The notes beneath the pieces are model-generated. The model was not told where the DNA came from. It was given only the letters and a program-made list of their open reading frames with translations, and searched no databases. This document shows, piece after piece, positions 57,130-64,000 of a stretch of DNA of 64,000 bases; position 1 is the stretch's first letter; every line of letters begins with the position of its first letter. Position numbers and translations under genes: made by a program. The DNA comes from an uncultured Oscillospiraceae bacterium. Lineage in GTDB: Bacteria; Bacillota; Clostridia; Oscillospirales; Oscillospiraceae. The stretch lies in assembly GCA_950097245.1 (NCBI GenBank), contig CATNCS010000006.1, positions 1-64,000 of the forward strand. Reading direction: 5' to 3'.

Positions 57130-57888
57130 ATGGACAATCGCCACGATATTTTACAGCTGCTCCGTCAGGTTGCGGACGGCTCCTCCACCCCGGAGGAGGC
57201 CCTGTCCCGGCTGAAGCGGGAGCCCTTTGCGGACCTGGGCTATGCCAAGGTGGACCTTCACCGCTCTGTGCGCCAGGGGGCGGCGGAGGTCATCTACGGG
57301 GCGGGCAAGACCCCGGAGCAGATCGCCGGCATCTCCGGAGCCATGGGGGCACGGGGCTGTCGGAACGTTCTCATCACCCGACTGTCCCCCGAGGCGGCGG
57401 ACGTTGTGGGAAAAACTGTCCCCCTGGACTACCACCCCATCCCCAGGCTGGCCATTGCTTTTCCGGGGGACCGGAGGTCTTTGGGACACATCGTGGTGGC
57501 CACCGGGGGCACCAGCGACATGCCGGTGGCCGAGGAGGCCGCCCTCACCGCCGAGGTACTGGGCAACCGGGTCACCCGGCTGTACGACGTGGGCGTGGCG
57601 GGGCTTCACCGGCTGCTGGCCAACCTGGAGCCCCTGATGAGCGCCCGGTGCGTGGTGGCGGTGGCCGGGATGGAGGGGGCGCTGGCCTCCGTCATCGGCG
57701 GGCTGGTGGACTGCCCGGTGGTGGCCGTGCCCACCAGCGTGGGCTACGGGGCCAGCTTCGGCGGGCTGTCCGCTCTGCTGGCTATGCTCAACTCCTGCGC
57801 CTCCGGGTGCAGCGTGGTCAACATCGACAACGGCTTTGGCGCCGGCTATCTGGCCAGCATGATTAATCAGATGGAGGGAATTGAATGA
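57130..57888 (+). CDS. larB: LarB: nicotinate adenine dinucleotide carboxylase/hydrolase
   Basis: A 252-residue enzyme of the PurE-like (AIR carboxylase) fold that carboxylates nicotinic acid adenine dinucleotide to begin nickel-pincer cofactor synthesis. It has FADLGYAKVDLHRSVRQGAAEVIYG, VVATGGTSDMPVAEEAA, VPTSVGYGASFGG and LNSCASGCSVVNIDNGFGAGY; the cysteine of LNSCASG (~residue 223) is the likely substrate-capturing residue. GAGGAGG precedes the ATG. Overlaps larC by four bases. Confidence 0.95.
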   Translation: MDNRHDILQLLRQVADGSSTPEEALSRLKREPFADLGYAKVDLHRSVRQGAAEVIYGAGKTPEQIAGISGAMGARGCRNVLITRLSPEAADVVGKTVPLDYHPIPRLAIAFPGDRRSLGHIVVATGGTSDMPVAEEAALTAEVLGNRVTRLYDVGVAGLHRLLANLEPLMSARCVVAVAGMEGALASVIGGLVDCPVVAVPTSVGYGASFGGLSALLAMLNSCASGCSVVNIDNGFGAGYLASMINQMEGIE

Positions 57889-59117
57889 AAACCTTATATT
57901 TAGAGTGCAATATGGGGGCCGCCGGCGACATGCTCATGGCCGCCCTGTACGAGTTGCTCAGCGAGGAGCAGAAAAAAACCTTTTTGGCCGCCATGAACGG
58001 TCTGGGCCTGCCCGGCGTGGAGGTGGCCCCTGTGGCCGCGAAAACCGGCGGCATCGCGGGCACCCACATGCGGGTGACGGTCCGAGGCCAGGAGGAGCAG
58101 GAGCACGGCCACCACCAGGACCATCACCATGAGCTCCATCATGAACACGAGCACCACCACCATCACCACGCCACGCCGGGACACATCGGGGCGATCATCG
58201 ACGGCCTGTCCCTGCCCCAGGAGGTAAAGGACCGGGCCCGGCAGGTCTACGCCGCCATCGCCCAGGCAGAGGCCCAGGCCCACGGCTGCGCAGTGGGGGA
58301 CGTCCACTACCACGAAGTGGGGGCGCTGGACGCGGTGGCCGACGTGGTGGGGGTGTGCTATGCCATGCACCTGCTGGACCCCGACCTGGTGACCGCCTCC
58401 CCCGTCCACGTGGGCAGCGGGACGGTACAATGCGCTCACGGAATGATGCCCGTCCCCGCTCCCGCCACCGCAGCCCTGCTGAAAGGAATCCCCATCTACG
58501 GCGGGGAGGTACAAGGGGAGCTGTGCACCCCCACCGGGGCCGCTCTGCTGAAAACCTTCGTCCAGAGCTTCGGCTCCATGGGGGAGATGGACGTGGAAAA
58601 GATTGGCTACGGCATTGGCACCAAGGAGTTTGAGCGGGCCAACTGCGTTCGGGCCTTCTGGGGGGAGGAGGAGCCCCGGGAGTGGGGAGACATTGTGGAA
58701 CTGGTGTGCAACATCGACGACATGACCCCCGAGGCCCTGGCCTTCGCCTGCCAGCGGCTGCTGGAGGCGGGGGCGCTGGACGTGTACACCACCCCCGGCA
58801 CCATGAAGAAGGGCCGGCCTGGCTGGGTGCTGACAGTTCTTTGTGACCCCTATTTGGAGAACGACATCATCCGACAGATTTTCACCCACACCTCTACCAA
58901 CGGCCTGCGCTCCCACCTGTCGATGAAATATTTCCTCAAGCCCAGGCGGGAACAGGTCCAGACCCAGTGGGGCCCTGTGGGGGTGAAGCTGGCCCAGGGC
59001 TTCGGCGTCACCCACGTCAAGCCGGAGTTCGAGGACGCGGCCGCCCTGGCCCGGACGCGCAACCTGTCTTACCGGGCGGTGTTCGAGGACGCGATCCGGA
59101 ATCTTAAGGAGGACTGA
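57885..59117 (+). CDS. larC: LarC: nickel insertase, single-frame full-length form
   Basis: A 410-residue protein that inserts nickel into the pincer cofactor using CTP. It opens TLYLECNMGAAGDMLMAALYEL, has a histidine-rich stretch (residues ~75-95, HHHHHH run) fit for metal storage, then DVHYHEVGALDAVADVVG and CTPTGAALLKTF; the C-terminal half has IDDMTPEALAFACQRLLEAGALDV. In Lactiplantibacillus the gene is split (larC1/larC2) and needs frameshifting; here it is one frame. Overlaps larB by four bases; the next gene starts right at its stop. Confidence 0.95.
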   Translation: MKTLYLECNMGAAGDMLMAALYELLSEEQKKTFLAAMNGLGLPGVEVAPVAAKTGGIAGTHMRVTVRGQEEQEHGHHQDHHHELHHEHEHHHHHHATPGHIGAIIDGLSLPQEVKDRARQVYAAIAQAEAQAHGCAVGDVHYHEVGALDAVADVVGVCYAMHLLDPDLVTASPVHVGSGTVQCAHGMMPVPAPATAALLKGIPIYGGEVQGELCTPTGAALLKTFVQSFGSMGEMDVEKIGYGIGTKEFERANCVRAFWGEEEPREWGDIVELVCNIDDMTPEALAFACQRLLEAGALDVYTTPGTMKKGRPGWVLTVLCDPYLENDIIRQIFTHTSTNGLRSHLSMKYFLKPRREQVQTQWGPVGVKLAQGFGVTHVKPEFEDAAALARTRNLSYRAVFEDAIRNLKED

Positions 59118-60719
59118 ATGAAACGATATGCTTGGCTCGTCTCCCTGTTGGCGCTCTCCCTCCTGGCCGGATGCGGCGGCCAGACGCGGAACCCTTCACC
59201 GGACAAAGCCGCTGTCACGGTCGTCATGCCGCCCACCTCCGAGCCGGAGGCCGGCTTCGATCCCGCCTTCGGCTGGGGAGCGGGGGAGCACGTCCACGAG
59301 CCGCTGCTCCAGTCCACCCTGACGGTGACCAACCCCGACCTGACCATCGGCTACGACCTGGCAACCGATATGAGGGTCAGTGAGGACAGTCTGGCCTGGA
59401 CTGTGACCATTCGGGAGGGCGTGAAGTTCACTGACGGCACCGATCTGACCGCCGCTGACGTGGCTTTCACCTATAACGCCGCCCGGGATGCCAGCTCCGT
59501 CAACGACTTTACTATGCTGGATCGGGCGGAGGCCGTAGACGACACCACGGTGGTCTTTCATATGACCCGGCCCTTCTCCATCTGGCCCTACACCATGGCC
59601 ACCCTGGGCATCGTTCCGGAGGACTCCTACGACCCGGCCGCCTACGGGAGCAGTCCCGTCGGCTCGGGCCGGTACAGGCTGAGGCAGTGGGACCGGGGCC
59701 AGCAGGCCATTCTGGAGGCCAATCCGGACTACTACGGCGAAAAGCCCCAAATGGAGCGGGTGAACATCCTGTTCATGGAGGAGGACGCCGCCTTTCTGGC
59801 CGTTCAGGCGGGCCAGGCCGACCTGGCCTACACCTCCGCCCCCTACGCGGACCAGACGGTGAACGGCTTTTCCCTGCTGTCCGTGAAAACAGTGGACAAC
59901 CGGGGGATCAATCTGCCCGTTACGGGGAACGATTTTCTCTCTGATGCGGAGGTCCGCCGGGCCATCGACGCGGGCATTGACCGGGAGGAAATGGTCGATC
60001 ATGTTTTGAACGGCTACGGAAGTCCCGCTTACAGCGTGTGTGACGGCTTGCCCTGGTTTACCTGGGAGGCCAGACTGCCTTACGACCCCGTCGAGGCAAG
60101 CGACTGGCTGGATTCCGCCGGCTGGCACCTGGAGAAGGAGTACCAGGAGAAGATACCGGCGGGACAGCTCTACCCCCTTGATTGCGGCTGGCGGTATAAG
60201 GACGGCGTCCGGGCGGAGATGGAGCTGCTATACCCCGTAGGGGATACCGTTCGTCAGGCACTGGCTATGGACGCGGCCAATCAGTTGGGACGGCTTGGCA
60301 TTTACTGTACCGTCCGGGGCGTTGGCTGGGACACCGCCTATGACGAAGCACTTACCACGCCCCTGGTCTGGGGCTGGGGGGCCCACACCCCCATGGAGCT
60401 TTACAACATCTATCACACAGACCGCGAAACCGGCTCTGCCCGCTACTCCCCCTACGCCAATCCCACCGTAGATGCGTATATGGACGAGGCGCTGGCCTGC
60501 ACTGACCTGGAGGAAGCCTACCGGCTGTGGCAGACGGCACAGTATGACGGCTTCACCGGCGTTACCCGGTCCGGCGACTGCCCCTGGGTGTGGCTGGTAA
60601 ACGTGGATCACCTGTACTGGGTGCGGGACGGCCTTCAGGTGGCCCAGCAGAAGATCCACCCCCACGGCCACGGGTGGTCTGTCGTCAACAACGTGGACCA
60701 ATGGGAGTGGAATTCGTAG
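59118..60719 (+). CDS. Nickel/peptide-type ABC transporter substrate-binding lipoprotein
   Basis: A 533-residue lipoprotein with lipobox LSLLAGCGG (Cys 19). It is an SBP_bac_5 protein (NikA/DppA/OppA class): YDLATDMRVSEDSLAWTVTIREGVKFTDGTDLTAADVAFTY and PVGSGRYRLRQW are typical. The C-terminal end has HPHGHGW, possible metal ligands. It starts at the ATG immediately after the larC stop, inside the lar operon, so nickel or a nickel chelate is the likely cargo (inference). AAGGAGG lies in the end of larC. Its stop TAG is part of a family A repeat. Confidence 0.88.
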   Translation: MKRYAWLVSLLALSLLAGCGGQTRNPSPDKAAVTVVMPPTSEPEAGFDPAFGWGAGEHVHEPLLQSTLTVTNPDLTIGYDLATDMRVSEDSLAWTVTIREGVKFTDGTDLTAADVAFTYNAARDASSVNDFTMLDRAEAVDDTTVVFHMTRPFSIWPYTMATLGIVPEDSYDPAAYGSSPVGSGRYRLRQWDRGQQAILEANPDYYGEKPQMERVNILFMEEDAAFLAVQAGQADLAYTSAPYADQTVNGFSLLSVKTVDNRGINLPVTGNDFLSDAEVRRAIDAGIDREEMVDHVLNGYGSPAYSVCDGLPWFTWEARLPYDPVEASDWLDSAGWHLEKEYQEKIPAGQLYPLDCGWRYKDGVRAEMELLYPVGDTVRQALAMDAANQLGRLGIYCTVRGVGWDTAYDEALTTPLVWGWGAHTPMELYNIYHTDRETGSARYSPYANPTVDAYMDEALACTDLEEAYRLWQTAQYDGFTGVTRSGDCPWVWLVNVDHLYWVRDGLQVAQQKIHPHGHGWSVVNNVDQWEWNS

Positions 60720-60786
60720 GGGCGCACAGTGTGCGCCCGCAGTATCCCTTCGCGTCAAAGCGGGCGGACAATGTCCGCCCCTACAC
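60715..60786. repeat. Family A palindromic repeat, copy A5
   Basis: CGTAGGGGCGCACAGTGTGC...AATGTCCGCCCCTACAC with a short insert. It lies between the binding-protein and permease genes and supplies the binding-protein stop TAG. Confidence 0.87.
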
Positions 60787-60808
60787 AGCGGGTCAAGGAG
60801 GTCATTCC

Positions 60809-61795
60809 ATGCTTCACCGTCTGCAATTCACCGCAAAAAAATTGGTACGCATGGCGCTCCTCCTGCTGGGGGTGAGCCTGACGGCCTTCCTGCTTATGGA
60901 CGCCTCCCCCCTGGACCCCCTCCAGACCAATATCGGCCAGGCGGCCTTAGGGACCATGAGCCCGGAGCAGATTGCCCGCCTGGAGGAGTACTGGGGGATA
61001 AACACCCCGGCGGCGGAGCGGTATGTGGGCTGGCTGGGGTCCGCCCTGCGGGGGGATTTTGGGGTCTCGCTGCTCTACAGCCGGCCGGTGCTCGCCGTGG
61101 TTGGCCAGCGCCTGGGGAACTCTCTCTGGCTGCTGCTCTTCGCCTGGGTGCTGTCCGGGGGGCTGGGACTGGCCCTGGGCCTGGCCGCCGGGGCCAACCG
61201 GGGCCGGTGGCCGGACAGACTGATCCGGGGCTACTGCCTGGTCATCTCCAGCACCCCCACCTTCTGGCTGGCCTTGCTGCTGTTGATGGTCTTCTCCGTC
61301 TGGCTGGGCTGGCTGCCCATTGGACTGTCCGTCCCCATTGGGGCGGACGCCGCCAGCGTCACCCTGACCGCCCGGCTGTACCACGCCCTGCTGCCCGGCT
61401 TGACCCTGTCCGTCACCGGGGTGGCGGGTATCGCCCTCCACACCCGGGAAAAGGTGGTGGATGTGCTGGACAGCGACTATGTCCTCTTCGCCCGGGCCCG
61501 GGGAGAGGGGCACATCCTCCGCCGCCACGTGCTGCGCAACGTGGCCCTGCCCGCCCTCACCCTGCAGTTCGCCTCCATCGGGGAGATCATCGGCGGCTCG
61601 GTGCTGGTGGAGCAGGTCTTCTCCTACCCCGGACTGGGACAGGCGGCTGTGGCCGCCGGGCTGGGGGGCGATTTGCCCCTGCTGCTGGGTATCACGGTGG
61701 TCACCGCCGCCCTGGTCTTCGGGGGCAGTCTGGCCGCCGACCTGCTGTACGGGGTGATTGACCCCCGCATCCGAAGGGGGGCGGCCAAGGCGTGA
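60809..61795 (+). CDS. Nickel/peptide-type ABC transporter permease (NikB/DppB-like)
   Basis: A 328-residue permease with about six membrane helices. N-terminal LVRMALLLLGVSLTAFLLM and the plan SPLDPLQTNIGQAALGTMSPEQIARLEEYWGIN are typical of the DppB/NikB class. The ATPase-contact loop is RARGEGHILRRHVLRNVALPALTL (~residues 230-253). TCAAGGAGGTCATTCC precedes the ATG at 60809. Overlaps the next gene by four bases. Confidence 0.93.
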   Translation: MLHRLQFTAKKLVRMALLLLGVSLTAFLLMDASPLDPLQTNIGQAALGTMSPEQIARLEEYWGINTPAAERYVGWLGSALRGDFGVSLLYSRPVLAVVGQRLGNSLWLLLFAWVLSGGLGLALGLAAGANRGRWPDRLIRGYCLVISSTPTFWLALLLLMVFSVWLGWLPIGLSVPIGADAASVTLTARLYHALLPGLTLSVTGVAGIALHTREKVVDVLDSDYVLFARARGEGHILRRHVLRNVALPALTLQFASIGEIIGGSVLVEQVFSYPGLGQAAVAAGLGGDLPLLLGITVVTAALVFGGSLAADLLYGVIDPRIRRGAAKA

Positions 61796-62613
61796 CAGGC
61801 AACCGACGCAGGAGTACACTTTTTCTGCTGATTCTGGCGGGGGGACTGCTGCTTGCTCTGGCCCTGGCCGGAGGACTGCTGGATGACAGGGCCCTGACCA
61901 CCGACTTCTCCCGAAAAAATCTGCCCCCCTGCCCGGCCTATCTCTTCGGCACCGACTGGATGGGCAGGGACATGCTGGCCCGCACTCTGACCGGACTGTC
62001 TCTGTCCCTCCGGGTGGGGGCCCTCACCGCCGCCGCCAGCGCGGCCATCGCCCTGGTGCTGGGGACGGCCTCCGCCGCCTTCGGGGGTTGGGTGGACGCC
62101 CTCGTCTCCTGGCTCATCCACCTGGTGATGGGCGTCCCCCACATCCTGCTCATCATCCTGGTCTCCCTGGCCTGCGGCCGGGGGTTCTGGGGGGTGACGG
62201 CGGGGGTGACCCTCACCCACTGGCCCGCCCTGGCCCGGCTGGTCCGGGGGGAGGTGCTCCAGCTGAAGGGGGCCCCCTGGCTCCGGATGTCCCGGCGGCT
62301 GGGGGCGCCCCGGGGGAAGATCCTCCGAAATCACATCCTGCCCCACCTGCTGCCCCAGTTTTTGACCGGGCTCATCCTCCAGTTTCCCCATGCCATTCTC
62401 CATGAGGCCGGCGTCACCTTTCTGGGCTTCGGACTGCCCCCGGAGCAGCCCGCTATTGGCGTCATTCTGGAGGAGAGCATGTCCTACCTCACCACCGGCC
62501 GGTGGTGGCTGGCCCTGTTCCCCGGGCTGGCCCTGGTGCTGGTGGTGGTGCTCTTTGCCCTGGCCGGGGAGCGGCTGCGCCTGCTCCTCTCCCCTGCCAG
62601 CGCCCAGGAATAG
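61792..62613 (+). CDS. Nickel/peptide-type ABC transporter permease (NikC/DppC-like)
   Basis: A 273-residue permease, start GTG overlapping the previous stop (GTGA). It has the DppC/NikC opening with LFGTDWMGRDMLARTLTGLSLSLRVG (residues ~50-75) and the contact loop RRLGAPRGKILRNHILPHLLPQF. It forms the channel with the NikB-like subunit. Confidence 0.93.
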   Translation: MTGNRRRSTLFLLILAGGLLLALALAGGLLDDRALTTDFSRKNLPPCPAYLFGTDWMGRDMLARTLTGLSLSLRVGALTAAASAAIALVLGTASAAFGGWVDALVSWLIHLVMGVPHILLIILVSLACGRGFWGVTAGVTLTHWPALARLVRGEVLQLKGAPWLRMSRRLGAPRGKILRNHILPHLLPQFLTGLILQFPHAILHEAGVTFLGFGLPPEQPAIGVILEESMSYLTTGRWWLALFPGLALVLVVVLFALAGERLRLLLSPASAQE

Positions 62614-62622
62614 GAGGCGGCT

Positions 62623-63396
62623 GTGGAACCAATTTTGACTGTAGAACACCTGTCTGTCTCCTTCACCCGCTACAGCCGGGGCTTCGCCCGGACGGAGCTG
62701 TCCGCCGTCCGGGACCTGTCTCTGACCGTGGAGCCGGGGAGGGTGACGGCCCTGGTGGGGGAGAGCGGCTCGGGCAAGAGCCTGCTGGCCCACGCCATTC
62801 TTCAGCTTCTCCCCCGGAACGCCCAGGTGGGAGGAACCATCCTCTATGACGGCGCTCCCCTCTCCCGGGAGCGGGCGGAGGCCCTCCGGGGCCGGGAGAT
62901 CGCCCTCATTCCCCAGGGAATCACCTGGCTGGACCCCATGATGAAGGTGGGCCCCCAGGTGCGCCGGGGGCGCGGCGATTCGGAGACAAGAGCCCGGTGC
63001 CGGGCGGCCCTGGACCGCTTCGGCCTGGGGCCCCAGGTGGAGGAGCTCTACCCCTTTGAGCTGTCCGGGGGGATGGCCCGGCGGGTGCTCATCGCCTGCG
63101 CCGTAATGGACAGCCCCCGGCTCATCGTGGCCGACGAGCCCACCCCCGGACTGGATATCCGGGCCGCCGGGCGGGTACTGGGCCACTTCCGGGAGCTGGC
63201 GGAGGAGGGGGCCGGGGTGCTGTTCATCACCCACGACCTGGAGCTGGCCCTCACCGTGGCCCACAAGCTGGTGGTCCTCTGTGAGGGGCGGACAGTGGAG
63301 GAGCTCTCCCCCGCCCGTTTCCGGTCCGGCCAGGGATTGAACCACCCCTACACCCGGGCCCTGTGGCACGCCATGCCGGAGAACAATTTTTTGTAG
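62623..63396 (+). CDS. Nickel/peptide-type ABC transporter ATPase (NikD/DppD-like)
   Basis: A 257-residue ABC ATPase starting at GTG after AGGAGGC. Walker A GESGSGKS, signature LSGGMARR, Walker B LIVADEPTPGLD, switch ITHDLELA, and the C-terminal NHPYTRALWHAMP typical of the peptide/nickel class. Its stop TAG is the first TAG of a family A repeat that separates it from the second ATPase gene. Confidence 0.93.
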   Translation: MEPILTVEHLSVSFTRYSRGFARTELSAVRDLSLTVEPGRVTALVGESGSGKSLLAHAILQLLPRNAQVGGTILYDGAPLSRERAEALRGREIALIPQGITWLDPMMKVGPQVRRGRGDSETRARCRAALDRFGLGPQVEELYPFELSGGMARRVLIACAVMDSPRLIVADEPTPGLDIRAAGRVLGHFRELAEEGAGVLFITHDLELALTVAHKLVVLCEGRTVEELSPARFRSGQGLNHPYTRALWHAMPENNFL

Positions 63397-63464
63397 GGGC
63401 GGCCTGTGGCCGCCCGCCGTAATAGGGCAGGTCCGCTCGGGCGGCCACAGGCCGCCCCTACACA
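63392..63464. repeat. Family A palindromic repeat, copy A6
   Basis: TGTAGGGGCGGCCTGTGGCC...GGCCACAGGCCGCCCCTACA; inverted halves around a short spacer. It lies between the two ATPase genes of the nickel-type importer. Confidence 0.87.
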
Positions 63465-63483
63465 TAAGAATGGGGGCCTTCTA

Positions 63484-64000
63484 ATGACCTTAGAAGCCAA
63501 AAATCTCACCTTCCGCTACCCCCGCCGGGGGACCGGTCCGGTGCTGGAGGGGGTGAGCCTCACCCTGCGCGCCGGGGAGCGGGTGGGACTGTCCGCCCCC
63601 AGCGGCCGGGGGAAGACCACCCTGTGCAGGCTGCTGGCCGGGTGGGAGACGCCTCAGGCCGGCCAGGTGCTGCTGGACGGCGCCCCCCTCCCCCGCCGGG
63701 GCTTCTGCCCCGTCCAGCTGCTTTGGCAGCACCCGGAGGAGGCGGCAGACCCCCTCCTGAAGCTGCGCACCACCCTGTATGAGGCCGGGCCGGTGGACCC
63801 CGCCGTCCTGGAGGGGCTGGGCGTCCGGGACAGCTGGCTGGAGCGGTACCCCTCGGAGCTGTCCGGCGGGGAGCTCCAGCGCGTCTGTATCGCCCGGACC
63901 CTGCGGCCCGGGCTGCGGTTCCTGCTGTGTGACGAGGCCTCCGCCATGCTGGACCTGGTGACCCAGGCCCGGCTGTGGCGCTTTCTGCTGGACTACGGGG
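63484..64000 (+). CDS. Partial CDS: second ATPase of the nickel/peptide-type importer (NikE/DppF-like)
   Basis: The first 172 residues are in the window; the gene is cut by the right edge. It has a Walker A variant SAPSGRGKTT (~residue 38), signature LSGGELQR and Walker B FLLCDEASAMLD. Second ATPases of this class usually close the operon. The ATG is preceded by GGGGGCCTTCTA, a modest ribosome site. Whether larA or another nickel gene follows cannot be seen. Confidence 0.88.
   Translation, partial: MTLEAKNLTFRYPRRGTGPVLEGVSLTLRAGERVGLSAPSGRGKTTLCRLLAGWETPQAGQVLLDGAPLPRRGFCPVQLLWQHPEEAADPLLKLRTTLYEAGPVDPAVLEGLGVRDSWLERYPSELSGGELQRVCIARTLRPGLRFLLCDEASAMLDLVTQARLWRFLLDYG

Overview
The window looks like chromosomal DNA of a GC-rich, endospore-forming Clostridia species, most like gut Oscillospiraceae (the Flavonifractor/Oscillibacter type). 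The evidence is the sporulation genes (spoIVA, a sipL-like gene, a tiny spoVM-like gene, spoVAD, spoVAE), a Firmicutes-type division/cell-wall (dcw) cluster, meso-DAP-type MurE, TrmFO, DprA and consensus sigma-A promoters. There is no rRNA operon, transposase, phage block or CRISPR array. The genus is inferred from gene style only.

Layout. 1-5.9 kb: a cut conserved gene, a DUF3795 protein, a CstA-type carrier and a MoxR/VWA pair facing a divergent LysR regulator. 5.9-10.8 kb: tRNA-Gln, galM, an ECF sigma/RsgI-like anti-sigma pair, bioY behind a BirA-like site, and an NlpC/P60-like protein. 10.8-16.3 kb: tRNA-Gly, then spoIVA, two very small genes, an MntA/HepT toxin-antitoxin pair, a SipL-like SPOCS/LysM protein and a 23-codon spoVM-like gene. 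16.3-24.8 kb: an LTA-synthase-like enzyme, a polar amino acid ABC transporter, an LRR lipoprotein, a structured intergenic region with a candidate 6S-like RNA, a GRAM-like protein and spoVAD/spoVAE. 25-33 kb: plsX-acpP-rnc, a small XRE regulator with a divergent partner, and dprA-topA-trmFO. 33-39.7 kb: MFS transporter, rRNA methyltransferase, divergent glnA and lysA, lrgAB. 39.9-53.7 kb: the dcw operon, mraZ-rsmH-ftsL-pbp-murE-mraY-ftsW-murG-murA-ftsQ-ftsZ, on the minus strand and probably read from one promoter near 53.68 kb. murF and murD are absent from it. 54-56 kb: uracil-DNA glycosylase, a 61-aa protein, aroD, tRNA-Leu. 56.2-64 kb: larE-larB-larC for the nickel-pincer cofactor, followed by a five-gene nickel/peptide-type ABC importer cut by the right edge.

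How it fits together. SpoVM, SpoIVA and SipL form the basement of the spore coat in species where they are known, and here all three lie within 5 kb. The lar genes build a nickel cofactor and are followed, partly with overlapping or touching genes, by an importer that could supply the nickel. The lar transcript begins with a ~120-nt structured leader ending in an intrinsic terminator whose 5' arm can instead pair in another hairpin, so it may be a riboregulator.

Two families of palindromic repeats run through the window. Family A (GTAGGGGCG...CGCCCCTAC, six loci) abuts genes so closely that its outermost TAG is the stop codon of six of them. Family B is a mosaic of short palindromes (CCTCATCC, CCCCTAAAGGGG, CTCCTTTCAAAAGGAG modules; seven loci), four of them in the dcw operon or at its end.
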